Position numbers and translations under genes: made by a program. A stretch of 64,000 nucleotides of DNA from Synechococcus sp. PROS-9-1 (GTDB lineage: Bacteria > Cyanobacteriota > Cyanobacteriia > PCC-6307 > Cyanobiaceae): positions 1,364,001 through 1,428,000 of the forward strand of contig NZ_CP047961.1 of assembly GCF_014279775.1 (NCBI RefSeq), given 5' to 3'. This document shows positions 8,287-15,409 of the stretch, one piece after another. The stretch's first letter is position 1. Every line of letters starts with the position of its first letter. Under the pieces are notes generated by a model. It saw only the letters and a list, made by a program, of their open reading frames with translations. It ran no database searches and was not told the origin of the DNA.

Positions 8287-8586
8287 TCCAGCAATGGTCA
8301 TCGCTTTCCAACACTAAATTTTCTGCTGTGGCTCCAAGGACATTTCAGCTTCGTTTTTAAGATCTTTCTCACAAAGTTCTCTTTTCGTTCAATGCAGTAG
8401 CAGACTTGATTTAATTCAAGAGCGTTGAGCCCTCCATCGTGATGCCTGCCTCATCACATCAAGGCACAGCGTTTGTGGTCAGCGTGATTAAGAGACAATG
8501 AGCTACCGCTGCCAGCAAGACTATTGATCAAGAGGATGTGATCCGTTTTTCATTTTCACAGGGATGAGCTCAGCCCCTCACCAAAT

Positions 8587-8742
8587 TCAGAGTTGAAAAA
8601 CGGTTCCAAGCAGGCTTGCTGGATGCTCAAACTTCTCTGCACTGCGACGCTCGAGCTGAGCAATCATCACGATATGAGCCGTGGTTCGAATCGCTGAGAG
8701 CAGCGCTAAGCCGATACAGAGTGGACAGTGAGTCAAAGTCAT
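8587..8742 (-). CDS. Small hypothetical protein (51 aa)
   Basis: Fifty-one residues, ATG at 8742 and TGA at 8587. An N-terminal hydrophobic segment contains a Cys-Pro-Leu-Cys pair (residues 6-9), then ALLSAIRTTAHIVMIAQLERR and a polar tail. The CxxC could bind metal or be redox active, but with no homologue recalled this is a guess. It occupies the otherwise empty space between 8287 and 8826. Confidence 0.35.
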   Translation of the reverse strand: MTLTHCPLCIGLALLSAIRTTAHIVMIAQLERRSAEKFEHPASLLGTVFQL

Positions 8743-8825
8743 GAAGCCAATTTTGGAGCCAGTTCATGCCTCTGACCCCATTATTTGCAATTTCTTGACT
8801 TAATGGAAGATTCGGCAGCTGATGA

Positions 8826-9014
8826 TCAGAAGCGACAACCCACTTCGTGGATCAGATCGATGCTGTTGGGCCATCGACGAATGTGCTCGTAAAACTCCAT
8901 AGCAAGGATGCGAGCCTCCCAAGCATCAGATGCATAGAAACAGGCCTCCTGCTTGCTGCCATCAGACATCTTGTAGCGAATCGTGAAATGTTTGTAGTGA
9001 CTGAAATAAGCCAT
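8826..9014 (-). CDS. Small hypothetical protein (62 aa)
   Basis: Sixty-two residues with clear folded-protein character: FSHYKHFTIRYKMSDGSKQ forms two strands, then an aromatic helix (SDAWEARILAMEFYEHIRR) and a tail. It lies 3 bases downstream of the preceding minus-strand gene (9018-9224), so the two form an operon. Function unknown. Confidence 0.7.
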   Translation of the reverse strand: MAYFSHYKHFTIRYKMSDGSKQEACFYASDAWEARILAMEFYEHIRRWPNSIDLIHEVGCRF

Positions 9015-9017
9015 CGG

Positions 9018-9224
9018 TTAAGCCACCAATTCGTGATCAGTTTGAATCGCAGTCGATCCAGAGCGGTTCATGATGCAAACCATCTCATCCAAAGGGTTGA
9101 GGACTCTCGCAGATTGTCCTTCCTGCTGGCTGAGGGCATGAGCAGCCCAAAAGGCCTCGATTTCGGTTGCTCTGGCTGCATGATCGGTCCAGCCGGAAGA
9201 GCTCAGCTCTTGAATTCTGTACAT
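9018..9224 (-). CDS. Small protein of the MYxIxxLS family (68 aa), copy 2
   Basis: From the ATG at 9224 the protein begins MYRIQELSSSGWTDH and continues ATEIEAFWAAHAL; this aligns with the 65-aa protein at 4561-4758 over its first 30 residues, with the same Tyr, Ile, Leu-Ser, Trp, Glu and Ala-Phe positions. An alternative ATG three codons upstream (9233) is equally possible. The C-terminal half (SARVLNPLDEMVCIMN) also matches the strand-rich end of copy 1 loosely. It is the first gene of a two-gene operon with 8826-9014. Confidence 0.65.
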   Translation of the reverse strand: MYRIQELSSSGWTDHAARATEIEAFWAAHALSQQEGQSARVLNPLDEMVCIMNRSGSTAIQTDHELVA

Positions 9225-9426
9225 CAATGGCATTTCGTATGTCCTCAATTTATGCACCCAACCTGCCAAACACGGTGAAAACCACGCACATCGATCAGAA
9301 GTCTTCGGGATCACGGATGATTCATGTGGTGATAAACACAAATAACCGCGATTTTTCAAGCTTTCAGCACATTCAAAGGCATAACAGACAGCGAACAGAA
9401 CTCATCCAACCTGGATGCAACAGACC

Positions 9427-9458
9427 AATAAAAAGGCCGTGACCCCCCGGCCACGGCC
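9427..9458 (-). terminator. Rho-independent terminator of the Nif11 gene
   Basis: A 7-bp GC-rich stem (GGCCGTG 9435-9441 with CACGGCC 9452-9458, loop of 10) followed, when read on the minus strand, by TTTTTATT. It lies about 110 bases downstream of the Nif11-type gene and 200 bases ahead of the next minus-strand start, so it should separate those transcripts. Confidence 0.65.
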
Positions 9459-9486
9459 CACGAGACGCATTCATCGAACTTGATCT

Positions 9487-9509
9487 GAGCCCTTCCCATT
9501 GGGCTCTTT
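9487..9509 (+). terminator. Hairpin with short T-run, unassigned
   Basis: A 6-bp stem (GAGCCC / GGGCTC) with an 8-base loop followed by TTT on the plus strand. No plus-strand gene ends here, so it may terminate a small non-coding transcript or be a second structure within the 3' region of the minus-strand Nif11 transcript. Confidence 0.4.
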
Positions 9510-9565
9510 CGTTATGGCGCATGCCATTTCTCAGACACATCAGTGTTTGTACTCAGCAGCTTGAA

Positions 9566-9784
9566 TCAGTAACGGTGTGGGTATTCACCAGGATGATCGA
9601 TACGAAGAACTCGCATCCCTGTCAGTGACTTGCCAGATAGCAACAGCAACTCGCTTCCAGACACGGGGTAGCCGAGCTCCTGAGCGATCATCGCAACCTC
9701 AGCGGCTGTCATTGCTGACTGGACGCGGCTTTGCAAACGACCATCGCGTTGCAAGTGCTCCAAAAAGGACTGGAGAGCGCTCAA
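9566..9784 (-). CDS. Nif11-domain protein
   Basis: Seventy-two residues. The N-terminal 50 residues follow the Nif11 pattern: SALQSFLEHLQRDGRLQ, a helix with Ala-Met-Thr-Ala-Ala-Glu, then IAQELGYPVSGSELL. Nif11 domains act as leader peptides for lanthipeptide-type natural products in marine picocyanobacteria, but many copies are stand-alone and lack a core peptide. Here the tail after the domain is about 20 residues with no Cys and few Ser/Thr, and no modification enzyme is nearby, so a product precursor is unlikely. Its own terminator follows at 9427-9458. Confidence 0.75.
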   Translation of the reverse strand: MSALQSFLEHLQRDGRLQSRVQSAMTAAEVAMIAQELGYPVSGSELLLLSGKSLTGMRVLRIDHPGEYPHRY

Positions 9785-9897
9785 AACAGATATCCCATGC
9801 CCTTTTTCTCCGTTAGTGAATCACGAAATGAGACCACAACGGGACCCCATGCAAGCGAAACCCAAGAACCGGGATGAGCTGCTGAATCGATCGTCAG

Positions 9898-11394
9898 ATG
9901 ACGTCCAAGCCGCGATGGAGTACGAATCAAGTCATGACCCAACACCAATCTCCAGCGATCGCCGGCCGAGAAGCCGATCTGCATTCCCTTTTGCAGAATC
10001 GCGAGCCTGTCTGGATAGAGCACACAAATCTGAAGCTTGAGGGGATCAGCTCAGCGTTCGCTTGTGCTCTACACATGCATCAGCCAACGATCCCGGCCGG
10101 CAAAAGTGGAGAACTGGTTTCCCATCTGCAATACATGGTTGAGAACCAGGGAGAGGGTGACAATCACAACGCGGAACCCTTCGCTCAGTGCTATCGACGG
10201 ATGGCTGATCTCATTCCGCAACTGATCAGCGAAGGATGCAATCCACGCATCATGCTCGATTATTCGGGCAACCTCCTCTGGGGAGTTCACCAGATGGGTC
10301 GAGAAGACATCACACGCGCACTGCGCTATCTCGCCTGTGATCCAGACATGCAACGCCATGTGGAATGGCTAGGTACGTTCTGGAGCCATGCGGTAGCTCC
10401 ATCCACACCGATTCCCGATCTCAAGCTTCAGATCAGTGCCTGGCAACACCAGTTTGTTGATCTTTTCGGGGAGGAAGCACTCAAACGGGTGAAAGGGTTT
10501 TCACCCCCCGAAATGCATCTTCCAAACCACCCAGATACCCTTCATGCCTTCATCCAGGCTCTCAATGATTGTGGTTACAGCTGGTTGATGGTTCAAGAAC
10601 ACAGTGTAGAAAACCCAGATGGCTCACCTCTGACCCATGCACAGAGGTACCTCCCCAATCAACTGGTCGCACGGAGCTCAACAGGAGACACAGCACGGAT
10701 CACTGTTTTAATCAAGACACAAGGCTCTGACACCAAACTGGTGGGCCAAATGCAGCCCTATTACGAGGCGCTCACCCTGGGGCAACAACCGCTTGGACGC
10801 AGGCATATTCCATCAGTGGTAACGCAAATCGCGGATGGCGAAAACGGGGGAGTGATGATGAATGAATTCCCAGAGGCGTTTCTTCAAGCGCACCGCAAAG
10901 CGTGCAATCAGAACCCGGTGGGAGAGGGGCAAGCCCAAACGGTGGCAATCAACGGAAGCGAATGGCTTGAGCTTCTCGAGCAGGCAGGAGTAACGACCAC
11001 CGATTTCCCCGAAGTACAGGCAGTACAGCAGCACCGGCTATGGCAGCAGGTGGGACGTGGTTCAAATCGTGAGACTGTCAAAGCAGCAATCGATGAACTC
11101 AAAGCCAGTAATAGTGGCTTCTCGATGGAGGGAGCCTCATGGACCAACAACCTCAGTTGGGTTGAGGGGTACGACAACGTGTTGGAACCGATGAACCAAC
11201 TCAGCGCAGCCTTTCATCAACGTTTCGACCAGCAAACGGCAGAAAATCCATCATTCACGACAGATGAGAGGTACCAAAAAGCACTGCTGCATCTGCTTCT
11301 ACTTGAAACAAGCTGCTTTCGTTATTGGGGCCAAGGCACATGGACGGAGTACGCCCGCAACATTCACAGCCGAGGCAAGGCTTTACTGAACTAA
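9898..11394 (+). CDS. Glycoside hydrolase family 57 protein
   Basis: A 498-residue protein with the GH57 conserved blocks in order: CALHMHQPTIPAG (region 1, around residue 57), the region 3 block GFSPPEM whose Glu (about 205) matches the family nucleophile, and ADGENGG whose Asp (about 313) matches the acid/base residue. GH57 enzymes act on alpha-glucans (amylase, branching or transferase activities), fitting glycogen metabolism in a cyanobacterium; which activity cannot be told. Size agrees with short cyanobacterial members. The start is uncertain: ATG at 9898 or 9934, neither with a clear ribosome site. Divergent from the Nif11 gene. Confidence 0.85.
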   Translation: MTSKPRWSTNQVMTQHQSPAIAGREADLHSLLQNREPVWIEHTNLKLEGISSAFACALHMHQPTIPAGKSGELVSHLQYMVENQGEGDNHNAEPFAQCYRRMADLIPQLISEGCNPRIMLDYSGNLLWGVHQMGREDITRALRYLACDPDMQRHVEWLGTFWSHAVAPSTPIPDLKLQISAWQHQFVDLFGEEALKRVKGFSPPEMHLPNHPDTLHAFIQALNDCGYSWLMVQEHSVENPDGSPLTHAQRYLPNQLVARSSTGDTARITVLIKTQGSDTKLVGQMQPYYEALTLGQQPLGRRHIPSVVTQIADGENGGVMMNEFPEAFLQAHRKACNQNPVGEGQAQTVAINGSEWLELLEQAGVTTTDFPEVQAVQQHRLWQQVGRGSNRETVKAAIDELKASNSGFSMEGASWTNNLSWVEGYDNVLEPMNQLSAAFHQRFDQQTAENPSFTTDERYQKALLHLLLLETSCFRYWGQGTWTEYARNIHSRGKALLN

Positions 11395-11414
11395 CCCACC
11401 CAACTTGCACTGAA

Positions 11415-11445
11415 ATGCACTGCAGAATGAGGTCCTGCAGTGCAT
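11415..11445. repeat. Perfect 11-bp inverted repeat after the GH57 gene
   Basis: ATGCACTGCAG (11415-11425) is perfectly complementary to CTGCAGTGCAT (11435-11445) across a 9-base loop, 20 bases after the GH57 stop codon. There is no T-run, so it may be a factor-dependent terminator, a 3'-end stabilising structure or a protein site. A copy of the TGCACTG core precedes it at about 11406. Confidence 0.5.
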
Positions 11446-11543
11446 ATGGGAGAAGCAAAAAGTTCGTTTGTAGGCCGATCCAAGATCTGAGCAGGACTCA
11501 ATGAGTCGATCAACACCTGCTCATCGAACAATCCCTTCCTTGA

Positions 11544-11846
11544 TCAACCGGCAGCACGTGATCGACGACGCACCACTCGACGACCATCAGGTGTCTGCTC
11601 CACCTCAGGCTCGTTGTCAGGACTGGTTGTGACATCTTTGCCCTGAGGTTCATTCTCAGGCGGTTCTTGCTCGGCAATGAGACCCACAACAACCGCAGCC
11701 TGAACCTGGTCGGAAAGATCACCAATCACCATCAGTGCCTTGAGGGTGAGCTCCAATCGAGATTCACGAGGCAAACCCGGACGCAGCTTCTTGACTGACC
11801 CCCACAACTCCTGTCCGACTTCTTTGAGTAGCTCCTTGTCTGCCAT
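11544..11846 (-). CDS. Conserved hypothetical protein (100 aa)
   Basis: One hundred residues. The first 60 are helical and well structured (KELLKEVGQELWGSVKKL, then RLELTLKALMVIGDLSDQ and a hydrophobic helix), followed by a disordered Glu/Pro/Asp tail and a basic end (RRVVRRRSR). The domain-plus-tail design suggests a small protein with nucleic-acid or partner binding at its basic end, but this is inference. Divergent from the DCC gene across 40 bases. Confidence 0.7.
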   Translation of the reverse strand: MADKELLKEVGQELWGSVKKLRPGLPRESRLELTLKALMVIGDLSDQVQAAVVVGLIAEQEPPENEPQGKDVTTSPDNEPEVEQTPDGRRVVRRRSRAAG

Positions 11847-11886
11847 CTAAATTACTGTCAATCACATCAACTTACCGAACGAACGG

Positions 11887-12273
11887 TTGGAGGGGTTGCT
11901 GAAAACGCTGGTCTACGACGGTGGCTGTCCTTTCTGCAAAGCATTTGCCTTGCAAAGCGAACTGAAAGGAGGCATTCCAGATCTCCTGATCCGGGATGGA
12001 AGGCTTGAACATGGACTCCGCAACGATTTACGCCAGCGGGGATTCGATTTGAGCGAAGGAGCCGTATTGATGGACGGAGATCGGATTTGGCACGGAAGCG
12101 AAGCAATTTCTGTTCTCTGCAGCCAACTCAAACCAAGCGATCCACTTTTGGTATTGCTGAATGGACTCTTCCGAGATAGCAAGAGAGCTAGGTTTTTATA
12201 TCCAGGGTTGCTTGCAGCCCGTCAGCTCGCTCTAGCACTCAAGGGACTGACTGTGGATCCAGATCGAGCCTGA
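11887..12273 (+). CDS. DCC-family thiol-disulphide oxidoreductase (DUF393)
   Basis: A 128-residue protein with the family signature VYDGGCPFC near the N-terminus (residues 9-17); the CxxC pair is the presumed redox centre. The following GAVLMDGDRIWHGSEAI is the second conserved block of DCC proteins. Members are thioredoxin-like proteins of unknown partner, common in cyanobacteria. No ATG exists in frame; a TTG at 11887 is taken as start, with another TTG at 11896. The 3' end overlaps a possible minus-strand small gene. Confidence 0.8.
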   Translation: MEGLLKTLVYDGGCPFCKAFALQSELKGGIPDLLIRDGRLEHGLRNDLRQRGFDLSEGAVLMDGDRIWHGSEAISVLCSQLKPSDPLLVLLNGLFRDSKRARFLYPGLLAARQLALALKGLTVDPDRA

Positions 12274-12350
12274 GCCTTTTGATAGCGCTGTTCTTCAAGA
12301 TCCATTTGATAAGAGAATTCGCGAAGCTCTGCTTGCATCTCTAAGAGCAT
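12222..12350 (-). CDS. Possible small helical protein (42 aa)
   Basis: ATG at 12350 to TGA at 12222. The first 28 residues are a strongly amphipathic, acidic helix (LLEMQAELREFSYQMDLEEQ), followed by a Ser/Arg tail that is read across the 3' end of the DCC gene. Its start codon overlaps the start of the plus-strand frame at 12349. The helical part is protein-like, the overlapping tail less so. Confidence 0.3.
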   Translation of the reverse strand: MLLEMQAELREFSYQMDLEEQRYQKAQARSGSTVSPLSARAS

Positions 12351-12462
12351 GACCACGAGTGAACGTGCAAGGTCCCTGCTGAAGCAATTCTGCATGGATG
12401 CTGCTCACTATCAGGACGAAACTCTTCTAAGTGACTTGAACGTCCGTTCGTGGATAAGGTGA
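12349..12462 (+). CDS. Possible small protein (37 aa)
   Basis: Thirty-seven residues: TTSERARSLLKQFCMDAAH, then YQDETLLSDLNVRSWIR. The composition is convincing for a small helical protein, but there is no ribosome site and its ATG overlaps the reverse-strand ATG of the 42-aa frame, so probably only one of the two is real. Confidence 0.3.
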   Translation: MTTSERARSLLKQFCMDAAHYQDETLLSDLNVRSWIR

Positions 12463-12938
12463 GCTTGCTGTTACACAGCTCAATGCATGTCAAGCAAAAG
12501 ATCAGGTCAATACAAACAGCTAGTGAAGAAAAGTTCGCTCAAGCCGCTTTCTTGATGATGAATTGGATTAACACAATTTCGTGTTCGGCATGATCGAATA
12601 GTTCCAAACACAAACAAACTCAGGCTTATGCCTTAACAATGGCTTGATTTTTCAAAGCAAAAGCCCACGTGGCGAGGGACTTTGCTTCGGGGGCTGAAAC
12701 CGTTCTGGCGACCGTTGTGGAACGACCCGATAGCGAACACGCACTTGGGTTTTGGATGCGCAATGGGTGATCAAACCCAAGAGCAACACCACAAAAAGCC
12801 CCCTAATTACACGACGATTCACTCACTCACCTCACAAGAGCTGGTTCTGAAATCAGCGATATCACGTTAAATCAACCTGTAGAGAATGCTCATGGAATCC
12901 AGAAGGGTTCAATTCCCTATACATAACCACACCAATTC
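12463..12938. other. Intergenic stretch, no supported gene
   Basis: About 475 bases. One 62-codon plus frame (from 12682) has a Pro/His/Asn-rich translation and is rejected. A GGGTTCAATTCCC element near 12905 looks like a tRNA T-arm but no acceptor or anticodon arm can be folded around it. Confidence 0.4.
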
Positions 12939-12963
12939 CAAAAAACAATGAGCCCTCGGCTCA
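12939..12963 (-). terminator. Terminator of the prohibitin gene
   Basis: Stem TGAGCC / GGCTCA (12949-12954 with 12958-12963, 3-base loop) followed on the minus strand by TTGTTTTTT. It lies 120 bases downstream of the stop codon of the prohibitin-family gene and is oriented to end that transcript. Confidence 0.65.
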
Positions 12964-13083
12964 AGGATTGGCGTTTCAAACAATACTAAGAATACATCAA
13001 CGCAGAAATAAAGTTAGATCCAGCTGATGGTTGCAAAAATATGCACCCATCAGCTTAGAATTGATTTCAGGACTATGGAACCC

Positions 13084-13893
13084 TTACTTCTTTGATCCAA
13101 CGATCACGGAAGGCATACCACCGTTGGTTCCTGGCAAACCAGGAACAACTTGGGTCATGCCGTCCCACTTGTCTAGAAATAATTTGTACAACACTCGATC
13201 ATCAAGACTTTTGTTCAAAGTGTCGTAGCGCAAAGCCTCTTGCTCAGCAATTTTCACCTCGGTTTGAGCTCTGAGAAGTTGCTGCTCAGCAATTTGTTTC
13301 TGCTCAATCGCTGCTCGATACTCTTCGGCAATTTCTAGTCCTGTGAGATCAAGCCCGAGAACCTGTACATAATCAAATTGTTGAAGTTCATCTGCAACCG
13401 TTTCTTCAACAAGAGTTGAGATGTCATTCCACTCGGATGCAATTGTGACCAATTCATATTGAGAAAACACAGATTTAAGTGCTTTCAGCAAAGAAGGCTG
13501 AATGATACGGGGATAAATATCACGATCACTGCTTGCGATCGTGCTGTAAGCCCGACCAGCTTGATCAGCACGCAATGCATATTTGATCGTGGCCGTAGCC
13601 TCAATCACCTGCAAATCCTTGGTAAGGGTCGCAAAATTTTCAGGTCGAACCTGGGTGCGAATACTGAAGGGCCAAACCTGCTGCACCAGGGGGAGTTTGG
13701 TATTCAAACCAGGTTGGCGTGACGCACCACTGACCTTGCCAAGTGTTGTCACAACAGCAACTTCACCAGCTGGCACCACAAATAAAGCCTGAGAAAGCAA
13801 CAGCAGAGCGGCTAAGACGAGACCAAGGATCGCGACCAGTCCTCCTTCAGGCCCTCCTGGGGTCACCGAACGCATCTGAGATGGGGTCTGCAT
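13084..13893 (-). CDS. Prohibitin-family (SPFH/Band 7) membrane protein
   Basis: A 269-residue protein: Gly/Pro-rich start, one hydrophobic helix (about residues 18-42, LVAILGLVLAALLLLSQ), then the SPFH domain beginning VVPAGEVAVVTTLGKV and PGLNTKLPL, and a C-terminal coiled-coil rich in Glu/Gln/Ala (KQIAEQQLLRAQTEVKIAEQEA) ending with LFLDKWDG. This is the full domain order of cyanobacterial prohibitins, which form ring assemblies at the cytoplasmic or thylakoid membrane and modulate FtsH protease activity. Monocistronic with its own terminator. Confidence 0.9.
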   Translation of the reverse strand: MQTPSQMRSVTPGGPEGGLVAILGLVLAALLLLSQALFVVPAGEVAVVTTLGKVSGASRQPGLNTKLPLVQQVWPFSIRTQVRPENFATLTKDLQVIEATATIKYALRADQAGRAYSTIASSDRDIYPRIIQPSLLKALKSVFSQYELVTIASEWNDISTLVEETVADELQQFDYVQVLGLDLTGLEIAEEYRAAIEQKQIAEQQLLRAQTEVKIAEQEALRYDTLNKSLDDRVLYKLFLDKWDGMTQVVPGLPGTNGGMPSVIVGSKK

Positions 13894-14006
13894 AGGAAAT
13901 GTTGTCCGCTAAAACTTTTCTGACCCTTCTCTAGCGAAAATGCACGGTAATCAGTCGATGATCGTGCTCAAAATGCCACAGTGATCTTGGTATCGACTGG
14001 AGAGCG

Positions 14007-14171
14007 ATGTCCCAGCGATTCACCGTTTTCTTCAAACTCACTGGTGAGAGTGTCGGCTCCATCACAGTGTTTGCCTCAGACCATGCAGCGGCATGGGCTG
14101 CAGCTCTGGATGAATTCGGAGCCCGTACTATTTCCGTCGTGCGAACTCCTGACGACGGCAGCGCCCTATAG
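14007..14171 (+). CDS. Small hypothetical protein (54 aa)
   Basis: Fifty-four residues from an ATG with an AGAG element just upstream. The sequence (SQRFTVFFKLTGESVGSITV, then ASDHAAAWAAALDEFGARTI and a strand) reads as beta-hairpin, helix, strand, a compact small fold. It is transcribed away from the prohibitin gene and its last 6 bases overlap the end of the convergent membrane-protein gene. Confidence 0.7.
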   Translation: MSQRFTVFFKLTGESVGSITVFASDHAAAWAAALDEFGARTISVVRTPDDGSAL

Positions 14172-14498
14172 GTTTCGATTCAACGACGATTTCCATCGAT
14201 CCCACATTTTTCGCTGCCAAGGAGTCACATCCATAGGAATGCGTTTGGAAGATTTCCTCTGAACTTGATCCAGTTGCTCGAGTTCATTGCGCAATTGACG
14301 CAGGATCGGGATCAGGGCTAGCGCGGCCAGCAAGCCAGCGATCAGCATGATCGGCAACACGATGGGTAGCAACGCCGCCATCACTACCAATCCCAAGCCA
14401 ACAACAAGACCAGAAATGAGTTGCTGCTGCCAACGAGGACGCGTGCGACCTGGAAGCTGTTTCATGTCATCGCTGTCAGCCTTAGCGCACTCTTCCAC
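14166..14498 (-). CDS. Membrane protein with charged tail (110 aa), hypothetical
   Basis: A 110-residue protein: polar N-terminus, a long hydrophobic block (about residues 27-65, LISGLVVGLGLVVMAALLP and following) consistent with two spans, then a charged helix (RQLRNELEQLDQVQRKSSK) and a Trp-rich basic end (TPWQRKMWDRWKSSL). Function unknown. Its start is 11 bases from that of the divergent short-chain dehydrogenase, so the promoters overlap the coding starts. Confidence 0.7.
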   Translation of the reverse strand: MEECAKADSDDMKQLPGRTRPRWQQQLISGLVVGLGLVVMAALLPIVLPIMLIAGLLAALALIPILRQLRNELEQLDQVQRKSSKRIPMDVTPWQRKMWDRWKSSLNRNL

Positions 14499-14509
14499 AT
14501 CAGTCCCGG

Positions 14510-15328
14510 ATGTCCAAGCCTCAACGGACTGTTTTGATCACTGGGGCATCGAGCGGGATTGGCAAAGCCACCGCTCAGCTCCTTCTGGTTCAAGGCTGGA
14601 AGGTCATCGCTGCAGCACGAAACACAGAATCAATGAACGATCTTCGTGCGTCAGGTGCCGAAGTCCTATCTCTCGATATCACTGACAGCCAATCAAGGCA
14701 ATCTGTTGTGAGGCATATCCATCAACAATTTGGAACTCTTGATGCCCTTGTGAACAATGCGGGCTTTGGAGACGTAGGTCCGATAGAAACCATGCCAATA
14801 CAAACCGCTCAGAAGCTGTTTGAGGTCAACGTCTTCGGCTTAATCGGACTCACCCAAATGGTATTGCCGGAAATGAGAAAGCGTGGCAAGGGAAGAGTCA
14901 TCAATCTTTCATCGATCGCGGGGCGATTTGTTACCCCTGGAGCCGGTTGGTATGGGGCAAGTAAATTTGCCCTGGAAGCGCTGAGCGATGCCTTGCGTCT
15001 AGAGCTTCACCAATTCGGAATCAAAGTGGTCATTATCGAACCCGGCTTAATTGCAACCCGCTTCGAAACCGTCGCTAGCAAATCAATGGCTGAAGCCCAA
15101 AGAGATCTCGCATGGGCTCCAATGATGAAGAAAGTGCAAGGAAACTGGGTTGAGGGGTTCAAAAGGGCATCTCCGGCAGACGTCGTTGCTGCGACCATCC
15201 ACAAGGCCTTAGATGCCCGCGCCCCAAAAGCACGTTATCGATGCGGCCACCGGGCCCAGTCTGCAGTCATACAAAGACTTCTGCCCACAAGCCTGTGGGA
15301 TAGCATCATTCGTAATCAGATGACCTAA
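14510..15328 (+). CDS. Short-chain dehydrogenase/reductase
   Basis: A 272-residue classical SDR. The nucleotide-binding TGASSGIG motif (residues 11-18), the NNAG motif (about residues 82-85), and the catalytic Ser with Tyr-x-x-x-Lys (SSIAGRF, then YGASK) are all intact. Arg residues after the second strand (AAARN) suggest NADP(H) preference. The substrate is unknown; a C-terminal basic extension (RYRCGHRAQSAV) fits lipid- or carotenoid-type substrates in related enzymes but is not diagnostic. It lies 80 bases upstream of ocp but probably in a separate transcript, because an extended -10 element lies between. Confidence 0.85.
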   Translation: MSKPQRTVLITGASSGIGKATAQLLLVQGWKVIAAARNTESMNDLRASGAEVLSLDITDSQSRQSVVRHIHQQFGTLDALVNNAGFGDVGPIETMPIQTAQKLFEVNVFGLIGLTQMVLPEMRKRGKGRVINLSSIAGRFVTPGAGWYGASKFALEALSDALRLELHQFGIKVVIIEPGLIATRFETVASKSMAEAQRDLAWAPMMKKVQGNWVEGFKRASPADVVAATIHKALDARAPKARYRCGHRAQSAVIQRLLPTSLWDSIIRNQMT

Positions 15329-15373
15329 CCGTTACCAAATCAACGCCAAAAGCGCTACTCCTTCGACACAGAG

Positions 15374-15382
15374 TGTTACACT
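15374..15382 (+). promoter_or_regulatory. Extended -10 element ahead of ocp
   Basis: TGTTACACT: a TACACT hexamer with the TG extension one base upstream, 28 bases before the ocp ATG. No good -35 box is present, as is common for extended -10 promoters. A near-identical TGTTACAGT precedes the high-light-inducible gene at 44345. Confidence 0.35.
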
Positions 15383-15409
15383 TCACGAATCTTCAAGCGC
15401 GGTACTTCC

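Noticed and set aside
12895-12925. GGGTTCAATTCCC resembling a tRNA T-loop
   Set aside because: No matching acceptor stem, D-arm or anticodon arm in the preceding 75 bases.
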